Below, in pieces: positions 17,518-25,977 of a stretch of 46,744 nucleotides of DNA (within the stretch, counting starts at the first letter, position 1; each line of letters begins with the position of its first letter). This DNA comes from DAOUCP01 sp034432155 (GTDB lineage: Bacteria > Chloroflexota > Anaerolineae > Epilineales > Epilineaceae). Location: NCBI GenBank assembly GCA_034432155.1, contig DAOUCP010000122.1, forward strand, positions 1 to 46,744, read 5' to 3'. The notes below the pieces were generated by a model that was not told where the DNA came from, searched no databases, and saw only the letters and a program-made list of their open reading frames with translations. Position numbers and translations under genes: made by a program.

Positions 17518-17539
17518 GCCATCGGACGGAGCGGGGACA

Positions 17540-17989
17540 GTGAACACCAGGCTTCGATGGTGCACGAAAGCTGCGGCCCTCGCCCTCGGAGTGCTCGTGG
17601 TGCTCTTGAGTGCCGCGGCATGCCAGCGCGATGTGCCGACGACCATCTCCGGAGTCGTGTTCCGGGATCACAATGCCGACGGGCGGCGCGACCGGCGTGA
17701 GCCGGGTGAGCCTGGGGTTGTGGTAAGCGCCTACGATGCCCAGGGGCAGTTCGTCATCTCCACCACCACGGGTGTCGACGGCACCTTCCTGTTGGGCACG
17801 CAGGGCCCATCATCGCCGATTCGCCGCGGCCGGCCTTACAGCCTCGAATTCGGGAGTTTGCCGGCATACCTCAAGCCTGGACCGCGCGGTCCCGACTCCG
17901 GTACGGAGTTGCAGTTCGTCACCGGTGGGGCGTCCGATGTCGGCTTTGGTGTGCTCCGCGCCGATCAGTACGTTCCGCCGGGCCGCTGA
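17540..17989 (+). CDS. Single-domain SdrD_B lipoprotein
   Basis: A 149-residue predicted lipoprotein. The GTG at 17540 gives a basic start, a hydrophobic stretch (ALALGVLVVLLSAAAC) and a lipobox cysteine at 28. The remainder is one SdrD_B domain: GVVFRDHNADGRRDRREPG (residues 38-56, calcium-loop-like D-x-N-x-D-G-x-x-D) followed by beta strands to about 120. The same motif opens the giant protein (GVVFRDYNANGLRDAREP), so the two proteins share a domain family within 2 kb. It is probably cotranscribed with msrP (22-nt gap) and converges on the glycosyltransferase gene with only 4 nt between the stop codons. Function unknown; an envelope-anchored partner of the giant protein is speculation. Confidence 0.8.
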   Translation: MNTRLRWCTKAAALALGVLVVLLSAAACQRDVPTTISGVVFRDHNADGRRDRREPGEPGVVVSAYDAQGQFVISTTTGVDGTFLLGTQGPSSPIRRGRPYSLEFGSLPAYLKPGPRGPDSGTELQFVTGGASDVGFGVLRADQYVPPGR

Positions 17990-17993
17990 CTCG

Positions 17994-19103
17994 TCAGGTG
18001 GCTAGGCTGCGGCTCAGCACCTCGTCGTAGACAGCCTCCACCAAGCGCGCATGGCGTTCGGGGGCGAACCGAGCCGTCGCTCGCTCCCGCCCCAGCGCAC
18101 CTTGCCGCCGTCGCAGGTCTTCGTCGGCCAGGAGCCGATCGATCGCCGTGGCCAGCCCCGCGACATCGCCAGCCGCGACCAGGAAGCCGGTCTCGCCATC
18201 GTCGATGATTTCGGGCAGGCCGCCACTGGCGAAACCGACCACCGGGATGCCAGCCAGCAGCGCCTCGGCGGCCACGCGGCCGAACGGCTCGGCCTGGGCG
18301 GCGTGGACGAGCATGGCCAGATGGGGCCACAGATCGGCGAGATCCTCGCGGTGTCCCAGGAAGTGGACACGCTGCGCCACTCCGAGCCGCATGGCCTCAT
18401 TCTGCAGCCGACCGAGGTAGTCCGGCTCCTCGTCGCCGTGGATTCGGCCACCGATCACCACGAAGGTCGCGTCGGGCGCGCGCACCTGCGCGGCGGCGGC
18501 CAGGAACTGGTGGTGACCCTTCCAGGGTCGGAGGATGCCCACACTGGCTACCAAGGTACCGGCTGGCAGACCAAGCTCCGCCCGGCGCCGCAGGTGGGGC
18601 GCGGGCAGGGTCACGGGATTGTGGATGACGGTTACCCGGTAGCGGGCTGGCAAGGCGCCGGCCACGGCGCGCGAGTTGGCGATGATGGCTCTGGCGCGCC
18701 GGCAAAGCCAGGCCGTAAGGGGCGTCGGGCGATGGATGTCGCGAACGTGCCAGACGAAGGGCCTAGCCGCTCTGGCGGCCGCCTGGGCGGCAACCAGGCT
18801 GGCCCGATAGGTGTTGCCGTGGAGCAGGGCAGCTCCGCTCTCGCGAGCGAGCTGGGCGAGGGCGTGCGAGCCTCGCCACCAGACGAACAGTCCCCTTGCC
18901 GAGCGCAGCCGCGGCAGCTCGAGGGGCCGAACGGCGAGATCCAGCTGCCGCGCTCGCTGGGCGACCTCCGACTCCGGGCAGGCCACCATGGCCCGGTACC
19001 GGCGCCGGTCCAGAGCCTCGAGAAGCTGCAACAGGCTGCGCTCGGCGCCACCAAGGCCCCGCGCGTGGTCGACGTAGAGCACGGTGCGGGGTGCCGCGTC
19101 CAT
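17994..19103 (-). CDS. GT4-family glycosyltransferase
   Basis: A 369-residue retaining GT-B glycosyltransferase. N-terminal half: VDHARGLGGAERSLLQLL (residues 11-28, acceptor-side GGAE loop). C-terminal half: nucleotide-sugar site with HNPV, VGILRPWKGHHQFL and the E-x7-E pair E272/E280 in AEPFGRVAAEALLAGIPVV, then GGLPEIIDDGETGFLV. These are standard GT4 motifs; the donor and acceptor are unknown. ATG at 19103 is chosen; a GTG at 19118 that overlaps the upstream gene is an alternative. It is the last gene of the three-gene operon with the phosphatase-like and nucleotidyltransferase-like proteins, which suggests modification of an envelope or secreted glycan. Confidence 0.88.
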   Translation of the reverse strand: MDAAPRTVLYVDHARGLGGAERSLLQLLEALDRRRYRAMVACPESEVAQRARQLDLAVRPLELPRLRSARGLFVWWRGSHALAQLARESGAALLHGNTYRASLVAAQAAARAARPFVWHVRDIHRPTPLTAWLCRRARAIIANSRAVAGALPARYRVTVIHNPVTLPAPHLRRRAELGLPAGTLVASVGILRPWKGHHQFLAAAAQVRAPDATFVVIGGRIHGDEEPDYLGRLQNEAMRLGVAQRVHFLGHREDLADLWPHLAMLVHAAQAEPFGRVAAEALLAGIPVVGFASGGLPEIIDDGETGFLVAAGDVAGLATAIDRLLADEDLRRRQGALGRERATARFAPERHARLVEAVYDEVLSRSLAT

Positions 19104-19110
19104 CGGCTGC

Positions 19111-20226
19111 TCAGCCACGGGCCAGCGCCTTATCAAGGATGGCGAAGACGTCAGTCGTTCGCTGGGCGGCGATGGTCGGCGGCTGCCGACCGCAGTGCAG
19201 GAGCACGGCGTGCTGGCTGACGGCGTCGGGATGGTAGCCATGCATTGCCCGGGGGATGTGTCGGGCAAAGGTGCTGGGTTCGAAGCACAGGCCTTCTTCG
19301 AGTACGCCGATGAGGTCGCCAAAGGCCAGGTTGCGAAGGCCATACTCCGCCCGCTCGGCCGCCGTGAGCTGGTGTAGCGGCTCGATGCGCCGCAGCATCT
19401 CGGTGAGGTCCCCTGCCAGCCGCCGATCGCTGATCCACAGCCGCACCAGGGTGCTATCGGTGAAGTAGAGGTAGCGCTGCCGGTGCGGTGGTCCGAGCAT
19501 CCGCTCCGGCGCGAAGGGGATGCCCCCTCCGACGTCGGCCATGCCGTGATCGCTCAGAACGAAGACCTCGCCGTGGGGATGACGCGTCAGGAAGCGCTCC
19601 GACAGATCGTGAATCCAGCCGTCGAGCCGCGCCAGCTGGCGCCGCCACTCCTGGCTGCGCGTGCCGTAGCGATGGCCGATGCCGTCCAGATCGGGCAGGG
19701 GGACGAAGAGCTTTGCCACACCCACCTCGATCGCCTGGCTGGCCCGTTGGGCGAGGACCTCGTCCCGCGCCCCCTTGGGCAGTCCCGTGCTGTCCAGCAC
19801 CTGGAGGTCGGGATGGCGGCGGAAGATGGTGGGATGGGGGAAAGCAGCGGCAGTCACCTTGTGGCCGACGTGGGCAAAGTCGGCCAGCCGGGCCAAAGGC
19901 AGGTTTGGCATCCGAACGCCGGGCCGGTAACCACGGGTAAGCAATGTCTGCAGGCCCCGGTTCAGCCCGTAGGGTCGGCACAGTCGATCCAGGATGGGCA
20001 GAAGCCGAGCGTACCGCCGACCGGGCGCCTGCCGTGGGTCGAACGTCCACTCGCCGAAGAAGCCGACTTCGTCAGGCGTCAGGCCCGCGAACAGCTCGGC
20101 GTGGAGATTGATGGAGTAACCGAAGCCCGGACGGACCTCTTTCTGCCATGGCCAGGCACGCAAGTGCGGCATCTGCGGCAACTCGCAGAACGGAAGAGCA
20201 TCGACGAACAGGATCAGCACTGCCAT
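19111..20226 (-). CDS. Alkaline-phosphatase-superfamily protein (phosphodiesterase-like)
   Basis: A 371-residue cytoplasmic-type protein with no signal peptide. The metal-site pattern of the superfamily is visible: D9 in LILFVDALPF; a candidate nucleophile S38 in GYSINLHAELFAGLTPDEVG, which aligns with the nucleophilic Thr of nucleotide pyrophosphatase/phosphodiesterases; D181 and H185 in DLDGIGHRYG; D226-H227 in VLSDHGM; and a C-terminal histidine in MHGYHPD (329 or 332). Related enzymes cleave phosphodiesters or transfer phospho-groups; the substrate is unknown. Start at 20226, 10 nt after the stop of the nucleotidyltransferase-like gene; its own end nearly meets the glycosyltransferase start. 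The arrangement suggests joint action on a phosphorylated glycan or nucleotide-sugar-linked substrate (inference). Confidence 0.8.
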   Translation of the reverse strand: MAVLILFVDALPFCELPQMPHLRAWPWQKEVRPGFGYSINLHAELFAGLTPDEVGFFGEWTFDPRQAPGRRYARLLPILDRLCRPYGLNRGLQTLLTRGYRPGVRMPNLPLARLADFAHVGHKVTAAAFPHPTIFRRHPDLQVLDSTGLPKGARDEVLAQRASQAIEVGVAKLFVPLPDLDGIGHRYGTRSQEWRRQLARLDGWIHDLSERFLTRHPHGEVFVLSDHGMADVGGGIPFAPERMLGPPHRQRYLYFTDSTLVRLWISDRRLAGDLTEMLRRIEPLHQLTAAERAEYGLRNLAFGDLIGVLEEGLCFEPSTFARHIPRAMHGYHPDAVSQHAVLLHCGRQPPTIAAQRTTDVFAILDKALARG

Positions 20227-20236
20227 GGCGCGATCC

Positions 20237-21586
20237 CTAGGTGCCTTGGGGCGCCGACGGGAGCGCCTGGCCGCTCGTCGGCCATTCGATGCTCCTTGCC
20301 AGCTGCGTCCAGACCGTCGGATCGCCCAGCCGAACGGTGCGCCAGAACTGCCAGCCCAGGGCGGCGCGCAGCGCCAGCCAACGCTCCGGGAACCCCCCGG
20401 GCTGCTGGCGAGAAGCCGGAGGCGGGACCCCAGCTGAGCTTGGCCGCAGGCCGCCAGCCAGCCAACCGCTGTCGTCGATGACCGCCAGGGCGCGCGCAGC
20501 AGCGTGCAAATGGCTTTCGGCGACTTCCGACTGGCCTCGCTTGTGGGCGATGAGCGCCCGATGCAGCTCCAAGAGACCGGCAGCCAGGAGCCCCTTGCGC
20601 GGGGCGAGGAGCCACTGTGCAGCCCGACGCAGTCCACGGTGGGCGGCGATCTGGGTGATCTGTCGAAGCAGCGCCAGCCACTCGCCGCGCGTGACCGGTC
20701 CTTCGTGGAAGAGCTGCCGCGACCGTTGCGGAAGCTGCGCCGCCAGCTCCGGCGGCGGGCAACCGGCCAACCAGCCGAGAGCGGACGCCAGGACGTGGAC
20801 CACGCGCTCGTACTCCACGAGTGGCTCTGGGAGGGCCTGGAGGTTGCGGCGCCGATCGAGGCAGCTGGCCAGGTAGGCAGCACTGTCGCCGCCGACGGCA
20901 CCGTCGAGGCTAGCCCGGAACGGCAGGTTCGGGAAGCGCTCCCAGGCCTCGAGTCGCTGGCGGTAGGTGGGGCGCAGGATGCCGGCCTCTGGCAGGAGAA
21001 CGGTGGCCACGTCCAGAGGTTGGCGGGCCAGGGTGGCTGCCAGCACCAGCGCCGAGAGCTGGGGGAGCGATTCCTGGGTCAGCCAGGCGATCGGCAGTGC
21101 CGCGGCCAAAGCCCAGAGGCGTTTCATCAGGATCTCGTGGCTGTTACGCCGGTCCAGGTTGTCCAGGCCCACGCGTCGCACGCCGTCGAGCTGTGGCAGA
21201 CCAGCCAGGGTGCGGCCGTTGGCGATGAGCTCGAAGGTGAAGAGGTACGGAGGCATGCGGGCCAGGCTGCGCCGTTCGCGGCAGAGCAGCTCGACGTGGA
21301 AGAGCGGATTCGCATAGCCGAAGCTGGCCGCCAGGCGATCGAGGTCCTCGCGCAGTGGTCGCTGCTCAGCCGCGCCGAGGCGGCGGCGGGTCACGAGCAA
21401 GAGCTCGAGATCGGAGAACGGCTCCTCCCGCCCGTCGACGGTGCCCCAGGCGACCTCGTGGCGGGCGGCACTACCCAGGAGGACCACGGACAGACTCGCG
21501 GGGTGGGCCATGGCCCGCTGCGCCAGAGCCGCAGCCTGGCTGTCGAGCCGCGCCTCCCGGGAGGGGCCTTCGCCCGCGTCGTTCAT
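20237..21586 (-). CDS. Nucleotidyltransferase-fold protein with long helical C-terminus
   Basis: A 449-residue protein. Residues 30-110 resemble a Pol-beta-type nucleotidyltransferase: LLGSAARHE (G38-S39), then SDLELLL with D59 and E61 in place of the usual D-x-D pair, and a third acidic position possible in FHVELL. The remaining 300 residues are mostly helical, rich in Leu, Ala and Arg, with no family recognised. Start ATG 21586 is chosen because the -10 element TACAAT lies just upstream at 21604-21609, which excludes the in-frame GTG at 21613. First gene of the operon with the phosphatase-like and glycosyltransferase genes. An antitoxin-like or antibiotic adenylyltransferase role is possible but unsupported. 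Confidence 0.7.
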   Translation of the reverse strand: MNDAGEGPSREARLDSQAAALAQRAMAHPASLSVVLLGSAARHEVAWGTVDGREEPFSDLELLLVTRRRLGAAEQRPLREDLDRLAASFGYANPLFHVELLCRERRSLARMPPYLFTFELIANGRTLAGLPQLDGVRRVGLDNLDRRNSHEILMKRLWALAAALPIAWLTQESLPQLSALVLAATLARQPLDVATVLLPEAGILRPTYRQRLEAWERFPNLPFRASLDGAVGGDSAAYLASCLDRRRNLQALPEPLVEYERVVHVLASALGWLAGCPPPELAAQLPQRSRQLFHEGPVTRGEWLALLRQITQIAAHRGLRRAAQWLLAPRKGLLAAGLLELHRALIAHKRGQSEVAESHLHAAARALAVIDDSGWLAGGLRPSSAGVPPPASRQQPGGFPERWLALRAALGWQFWRTVRLGDPTVWTQLARSIEWPTSGQALPSAPQGT

Positions 21587-21603
21587 CGAGGGTGCCGCGC
21601 TCG

Positions 21604-21612
21604 ATTGTAGCA
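21604..21612 (-). promoter_or_regulatory. Extended -10 promoter of the three-gene operon
   Basis: The minus strand reads TGCTACAAT, an extended -10 (TG-N-TACAAT). No recognisable -35 box lies 15-19 nt upstream. The predicted start of transcription is only about 11 nt before the ATG at 21586. Confidence 0.5.
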
Positions 21613-21828
21613 CGGGCCTGGCCGGGTCCGTTGCCCGCGCGCTGCCCGCCCTCTGCCCCCGCTCTGGCAGGCCTTCCGCCTTTGCTCTGGCACGTGGCGC
21701 GTGCCCCGCCCTCGCGCCGGTGGCCGCCCGTCGCCGCGCCGCCGGCGTCCGCCCGCCGCCGTGACGTCACCGGGGCCTGGGCTGCCATCCCTGGACGGCA
21801 GCGAAACGCAGAGCTGGACGCCTGACGG

Positions 21829-21837
21829 TGGTAGAAT
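21829..21837 (+). promoter_or_regulatory. Extended -10 promoter of purF
   Basis: TGGTAGAAT is an extended -10 element about 48 nt before the purF start, with no convincing -35. The leader before the ATG (about 40 nt) shows no purine-riboswitch features. It forms a divergent pair with the promoter at 21604-21612; the 299-nt gap between the two genes holds nothing else recognised. Confidence 0.45.
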
Positions 21838-21885
21838 TGGCGCCTGTCGAGGCGGCGGGTCAAGGGCAAGCAAGGTGGCGAGGGC

Positions 21886-23340
21886 ATGTGCGGCGTGATC
21901 GGTATCGTCTCTCGCGGGGCGGATGTATACGGCGCCGTGGTGAACGGTCTCTTCCAGATGCAACACCGGGGCCAGGACGCGTGCGGCATCGCCATCAGCG
22001 ACGGCTCAGCGCTCCGGCTCTTCCGAGGGGTCGGCTATGTCCGGCAGGTCTTCGCCCGGCCGCCATCCGACGATTTCGCTGGCTCGATCGCCTGCGGTCA
22101 CGTTCGCTACCCAACCCAGGGCGCCAATCGAGAGGAGAACACCCAGCCCCATGCGGTTCGCACCGGCGAGGGCATCCTGCTGGCCTTGGCGTCGAATGGC
22201 GATCTGACGAACTACGCAGCGATGCGGCGGCAATTGGAGGCTGCCGGCTACCTGTTCGTGGGCACCAACGATGCCGAAGTGTTGGCCATCTACATCGCCC
22301 ACCAACACCTGGACCATGGCCTGACCATTCCCGAGGCCATCCGCCGACTGCAGGCCGAGGTGCGAGGCGCTTATAGCGCCTGTCTCATCACCCGTGACCG
22401 TCTCTATGCTATACGCGACCCGTACGCGGTCCGGCCGCTGGTCTTCGGCGAGCGGGAGGACGGCTGGGTGGTCGCCAGTGAGACCAGTGCGCTGGACGTC
22501 AATCGCGCCGACCTGCGAGGCGAGGTTGAGCCGGGCGAGATCATCGAGTTCTGGTCTGGTGGTTACCGCCGGCTTCGCCATCCCCAGCCGCAGGCGGCGC
22601 GTCAGGGCCGTGGGCTGCCGGCGCATTGCGCGTTCGAGCACGTGTACTTCAGCCGCCCCGACTCGATCTACCACGGTCAGCGGGTGTATGACGTCCGCAA
22701 GCGCATTGGCGCCTGGCTGGCCGAGCACGACGGGGTGGCGGCCGACATCGTCGTTCCGGTGCCGGACTCCGCCAACGCCGTGGCTCTCGGTTATGCCCAG
22801 GCAGCGGGCCTGCCGTTCGAGTTGGGCCTGGTGCGCAACCACTATGTGGGTCGAACCTTCATCGCTTCCGAGCAAGGGGTGCGCGACGAAGGCGTGAAGC
22901 TTAAGTTCAACCCGCTGCGCAGCGTGTTCAAGGGCAAGCGGACGATCTTGGTCGACGACTCCATTGTTCGCGGCACGACGTCGCGCAAGCTTGTGCGCAT
23001 GGTTCGGTCGGCCGGGGCGGCCGAGGTCCATGTGCGCATTGGCAGTCCGGTGACACGCTTCCCTTGCTACTATGGCATCGACACTCCCGATCCAGAGGAG
23101 CTCATCGGTAACCACTGCGATGTGCCTGGCATCTGCGCGTACCTAACGGCCGACTCGTTGGCCTACCTGACGGTTGGTGGCCTGCGGGAGTGCGTGGGTG
23201 ATGTTGGTGATTACTGCATGGCATGCTTCGACGGTGACTATCCGATTGACATCGCGGAAGCCGAGGCCAAGATCCGCGCCCATCGTCAGTTGCAGCTCGA
23301 CTTGGAGCAGGCGCACGTGACGGGCCGGCTGCTTCCTTAA
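21886..23340 (+). CDS. purF: Amidophosphoribosyltransferase
   Basis: A 484-residue enzyme for the first step of purine synthesis: PRPP plus glutamine to phosphoribosylamine. N-terminal Ntn glutaminase with Cys2 as nucleophile directly after Met (MCGVIGIVSRG), so unlike Bacillus PurF it needs no long propeptide. HRGQDACG and CHVRYPTQG-type motifs are present. The C-terminal phosphoribosyltransferase has the PRPP loop TILVDDSIVRGTTS. Cysteines 248, 394, 444 and 447 (CAFEHVYFSRPDS, FPCYYGID, YCMACF) occupy the four iron-sulfur ligand positions of the Bacillus-type enzyme. RBS GGCGAGGG. It stands alone, without purL or purM. Confidence 0.97.
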   Translation: MCGVIGIVSRGADVYGAVVNGLFQMQHRGQDACGIAISDGSALRLFRGVGYVRQVFARPPSDDFAGSIACGHVRYPTQGANREENTQPHAVRTGEGILLALASNGDLTNYAAMRRQLEAAGYLFVGTNDAEVLAIYIAHQHLDHGLTIPEAIRRLQAEVRGAYSACLITRDRLYAIRDPYAVRPLVFGEREDGWVVASETSALDVNRADLRGEVEPGEIIEFWSGGYRRLRHPQPQAARQGRGLPAHCAFEHVYFSRPDSIYHGQRVYDVRKRIGAWLAEHDGVAADIVVPVPDSANAVALGYAQAAGLPFELGLVRNHYVGRTFIASEQGVRDEGVKLKFNPLRSVFKGKRTILVDDSIVRGTTSRKLVRMVRSAGAAEVHVRIGSPVTRFPCYYGIDTPDPEELIGNHCDVPGICAYLTADSLAYLTVGGLRECVGDVGDYCMACFDGDYPIDIAEAEAKIRAHRQLQLDLEQAHVTGRLLP

Positions 23341-23423
23341 CGCTGCCTCGATCCATGTTGGCGACCCCTGCTGGCCGATGCTATTGTCGTCGGCGGTCGC
23401 TCGAACGAGCGTGTAGGAGAGTC

Positions 23424-24350
23424 ATGCGTCGCCTCCTTGTGGTGGCTGCTGTACTGGGTTTGCTGCCGGCCGCGCTCGCGGCTTGTGCGCCCGACTTGGC
23501 CACCGATGCCGGTGCCGCGGTGCGCGAAGTGGCGCGGTTCATCTTCCTCCGACCAGCCCCGCATGCCACGGCAGCCCTGCCCGCCGCGACACGGAGGGTC
23601 CCCCCGCGGACGGCAACGGTGTGGCCGGACACTCCGACGGCCCGGGGGGCGGGCCGGGGGTCGTCATCAACGGCGACAACGGGCAGGCAGCCGGGATCGC
23701 TGGCCGCGCCTCCGCCGCAGGTTCCGGCGCCGGCGCCCGTAACTCGCATCTTCGTTCCGCCGACCGCGACCGAGCTGCCCACTCCCACCGAGCCGCCTAC
23801 CACCACGCCGGACGCCATGGCGGCGCTTGGGGTGCCCATTCGGCTGGAGCTGCCCTCCATCGGGGTCAGCGCGCTGGTGGAGCAGGTGGGCATCACGCAG
23901 GACCGGAGGATGGCGGTGCCATCCAGCTGGGACCGGGTGGCGTGGTTCAAGCATGGTTTCCGGCCGGGTGAGCCGGGCAATGCGGTGGTGGCGGGGCATT
24001 TGGACACCTCCAGCGGCGGCCCCGCCGTGTTCTGGAACCTGGACAAGCTGGCGCCCGGCGACGAGGCCATCGTCCATTACAGCAACGGCGATCGGCTCGT
24101 CTTCGTGGTGCAGGGATCGGCCATCTACGACTATGACGCCAGCGGGCCTTCCATCGAGCAGATCTTCGGCCCTGCGCTGACCGCCAATCTGAACCTGATC
24201 ACCTGCGAAGGCGCCTGGGACCACGGCCGGGCGACCTACACCAAGCGGCTTGTGGTGTTCACGACCCTGGCGCCGGAGCGCACGATGCGGGCCGGAGAGC
24301 CTGCCACGTACCAGATGCAGCCAACGCCCAGTGCCTACGAAGGGTCGTGA
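23424..24350 (+). CDS. Sortase-fold protein with a lipoprotein signal
   Basis: A 308-residue sortase-family protein. ATG 23424 follows AGGAGAG at good spacing. Residues 1-21 end in a lipobox (LPAALAAC, Cys21) rather than the membrane helix usual for sortases. Residues about 30-135 are a Pro/Thr/Ala-rich linker. The sortase domain (about 140-280) has the catalytic triad: H192 in VVAGHLDT, C261 in LITCEG, R275 in TKRLVVFTT. This resembles class E/F sortases. Sortases join LPXTG-type proteins to the wall or build pili; no LPXTG protein is found in the window, so its substrate is unknown. It converges on murE, the two genes overlapping by 16 nt at their 3' ends. Confidence 0.88.
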   Translation: MRRLLVVAAVLGLLPAALAACAPDLATDAGAAVREVARFIFLRPAPHATAALPAATRRVPPRTATVWPDTPTARGAGRGSSSTATTGRQPGSLAAPPPQVPAPAPVTRIFVPPTATELPTPTEPPTTTPDAMAALGVPIRLELPSIGVSALVEQVGITQDRRMAVPSSWDRVAWFKHGFRPGEPGNAVVAGHLDTSSGGPAVFWNLDKLAPGDEAIVHYSNGDRLVFVVQGSAIYDYDASGPSIEQIFGPALTANLNLITCEGAWDHGRATYTKRLVVFTTLAPERTMRAGEPATYQMQPTPSAYEGS

Positions 24351-25918
24351 CCCGCGCCTTCGGCCGTGGGCAACTGACCGTACCGCCGACCCTCCAGGGC
24401 GGCCTGCAGGGCGGCGCGGTCGTCCCAAGGGTACTCTGTCTCCCCGAAGCACATCGTCGGTTCGTGGCCCTTGCCGCAGACGATGACCACGTCGCCTGCC
24501 CTGGCAAGTTCGCACGCCCGGCGAATGGCGGCGAAGCGGTCGGCGACGCGGTAAAAGGAGTGGCCTTCCACGGCTCCGGCGCGCCGGCAGCCCTCGGCGA
24601 TGGCAGCCATGATGGTTCCAACATCCTCGGTCCGCGGATCCTCGGCAGTGATGATGGTGCGATCGGCCAGCTCGGCGGCCACCTGCCCCATGGCGGGGCG
24701 CTTGCCGACATGGCGCAGACCGGCACAACCGAAAACGGCGATGACCCGACCGCTCGGTGCCAGCTGCCGGGCAGTCTGCAGGGCATGGGCCAGGGCGTTG
24801 GGCGTATGCGCAAAGTCGACAATTGCCAGGAAGGGTTGCCCGGCTTCGATGCGTTGCATGCGGCCGGGAATGCCGCGCACGGACTCGATGCCGGCCAGCC
24901 AGGCGCTAGGCGGGACGTCGAGAGCGTGGGCTGCCGCCATCGCGGCCAGGATGTTGGCGGCGTTGTACGTACCGAGCAGGGGCGAGCGAATGGCCAGCCG
25001 TCCCACCGGCGTGACGGCGGTGAAGGCGAGGCCAAAGGGGCCGTGCTCGATCCGATCCGCCCAGAAATCCGCCTTGGTGCCCACCGCATAGGACAGGTGG
25101 CGCGGCACCGACATGGCGCGCAGGGTGTCGAAGGCTGGATCAGCAGCGTTGAGCACTGCGGTCTTGCCGATGCCTGGCTTGGCCTCGCTCGTCACTAAGG
25201 AGCGGAACAGCAGCGCTTTGGCCTCCCGGTAAGCGGCAAACGAACCGTGGTACTCGAGCGCCTCGTTCTCGGTGATGTTGGTGAGCACCGCGACATCGAA
25301 GGCCACGCCGGTGAGTCGGTGCTGCGCCAGACCGTGCGACGTCGCCTCGAGCACTGCGCTGTCGAAGCCTTTGGCCCGCATGCGGGCGAGGAAGGCCTGC
25401 AGCTCCTCGGCCTCCGGCGTGGTGACATGGGCACCGGTGCTCTCCCGCTCCTCCCCCAGTCGAGCCTCGACGGTGCTCACCAGACCGACGCGGCGACCAG
25501 CCGTGTGCAGGATGGCGTGCACCAGGAAGGCCGTGGTCGTCTTACCGTCGGTGCCGGTGATGCCGACGACCGCGAGCGATCGCGATGGCCAGTCGCACCA
25601 GGCGCCAGCCAACAGCGCCCGGGCTTGGCGAGCATCCGGCACGGTGACGAGCACCAACGCGCTTGGCAGCTCGTAGAGGCGGCGCAGTTCGGGTCCCGGG
25701 CGCTCCACGAGAGCCGCCACCGCCCCTCGGCGTGCCGCATCGGCCAGGTAGCGGTGCACATCCTCGTGGACGCCAGCATAGGCCACGAATAGGTAGCCAG
25801 GCTCCACGCAGCGCGAGTCATGCGTCATGCCCGCGACAGTGCACCGCGCATCGCCATCCACTTGCGCCTGCACCAGCTCTGGCAGCAACTCGGCAAGAGG
25901 CCTGGCCGGCAGCTTCAT
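24335..25918 (-). CDS. murE: UDP-N-acetylmuramoyl-tripeptide synthetase (MurE-type Mur ligase)
   Basis: A 527-residue cytoplasmic Mur ligase that adds the third, diamino acid residue to UDP-MurNAc-dipeptide. N-terminal UDP-binding domain, ATP loop TGTDGKTT (121-128), the carbamylated-lysine motif SFAAYREAKALLF (K234) and C-terminal domain. The diamino-acid-specificity motif reads EDPR (426-429) instead of DNPR of meso-DAP enzymes, so the substrate may be lysine, ornithine or another diamine. The FGCAGLRHVGKRPAMG motif also departs from the usual FGCGGDRD. Since it is far from a dcw cluster it may be a MurE-like paralog rather than the main wall enzyme. It follows the SGNH gene by 59 nt on the same strand. 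Confidence 0.88.
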   Translation of the reverse strand: MKLPARPLAELLPELVQAQVDGDARCTVAGMTHDSRCVEPGYLFVAYAGVHEDVHRYLADAARRGAVAALVERPGPELRRLYELPSALVLVTVPDARQARALLAGAWCDWPSRSLAVVGITGTDGKTTTAFLVHAILHTAGRRVGLVSTVEARLGEERESTGAHVTTPEAEELQAFLARMRAKGFDSAVLEATSHGLAQHRLTGVAFDVAVLTNITENEALEYHGSFAAYREAKALLFRSLVTSEAKPGIGKTAVLNAADPAFDTLRAMSVPRHLSYAVGTKADFWADRIEHGPFGLAFTAVTPVGRLAIRSPLLGTYNAANILAAMAAAHALDVPPSAWLAGIESVRGIPGRMQRIEAGQPFLAIVDFAHTPNALAHALQTARQLAPSGRVIAVFGCAGLRHVGKRPAMGQVAAELADRTIITAEDPRTEDVGTIMAAIAEGCRRAGAVEGHSFYRVADRFAAIRRACELARAGDVVIVCGKGHEPTMCFGETEYPWDDRAALQAALEGRRYGQLPTAEGAGHDPS

Positions 25919-25977
25919 CGGCCTGAGCCTAATGCATCAAGCCCGGGCGGGCAAACGGACCGCCGTGTGGGCGAGGC

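Noticed and set aside
20227..20901. Upstream extension of the phosphatase-like gene to 20901
   Set aside because: The added residues are antisense-like low-complexity sequence overlapping the nucleotidyltransferase gene; the family N-terminus (LILFVDALPF) begins at ATG 20226.
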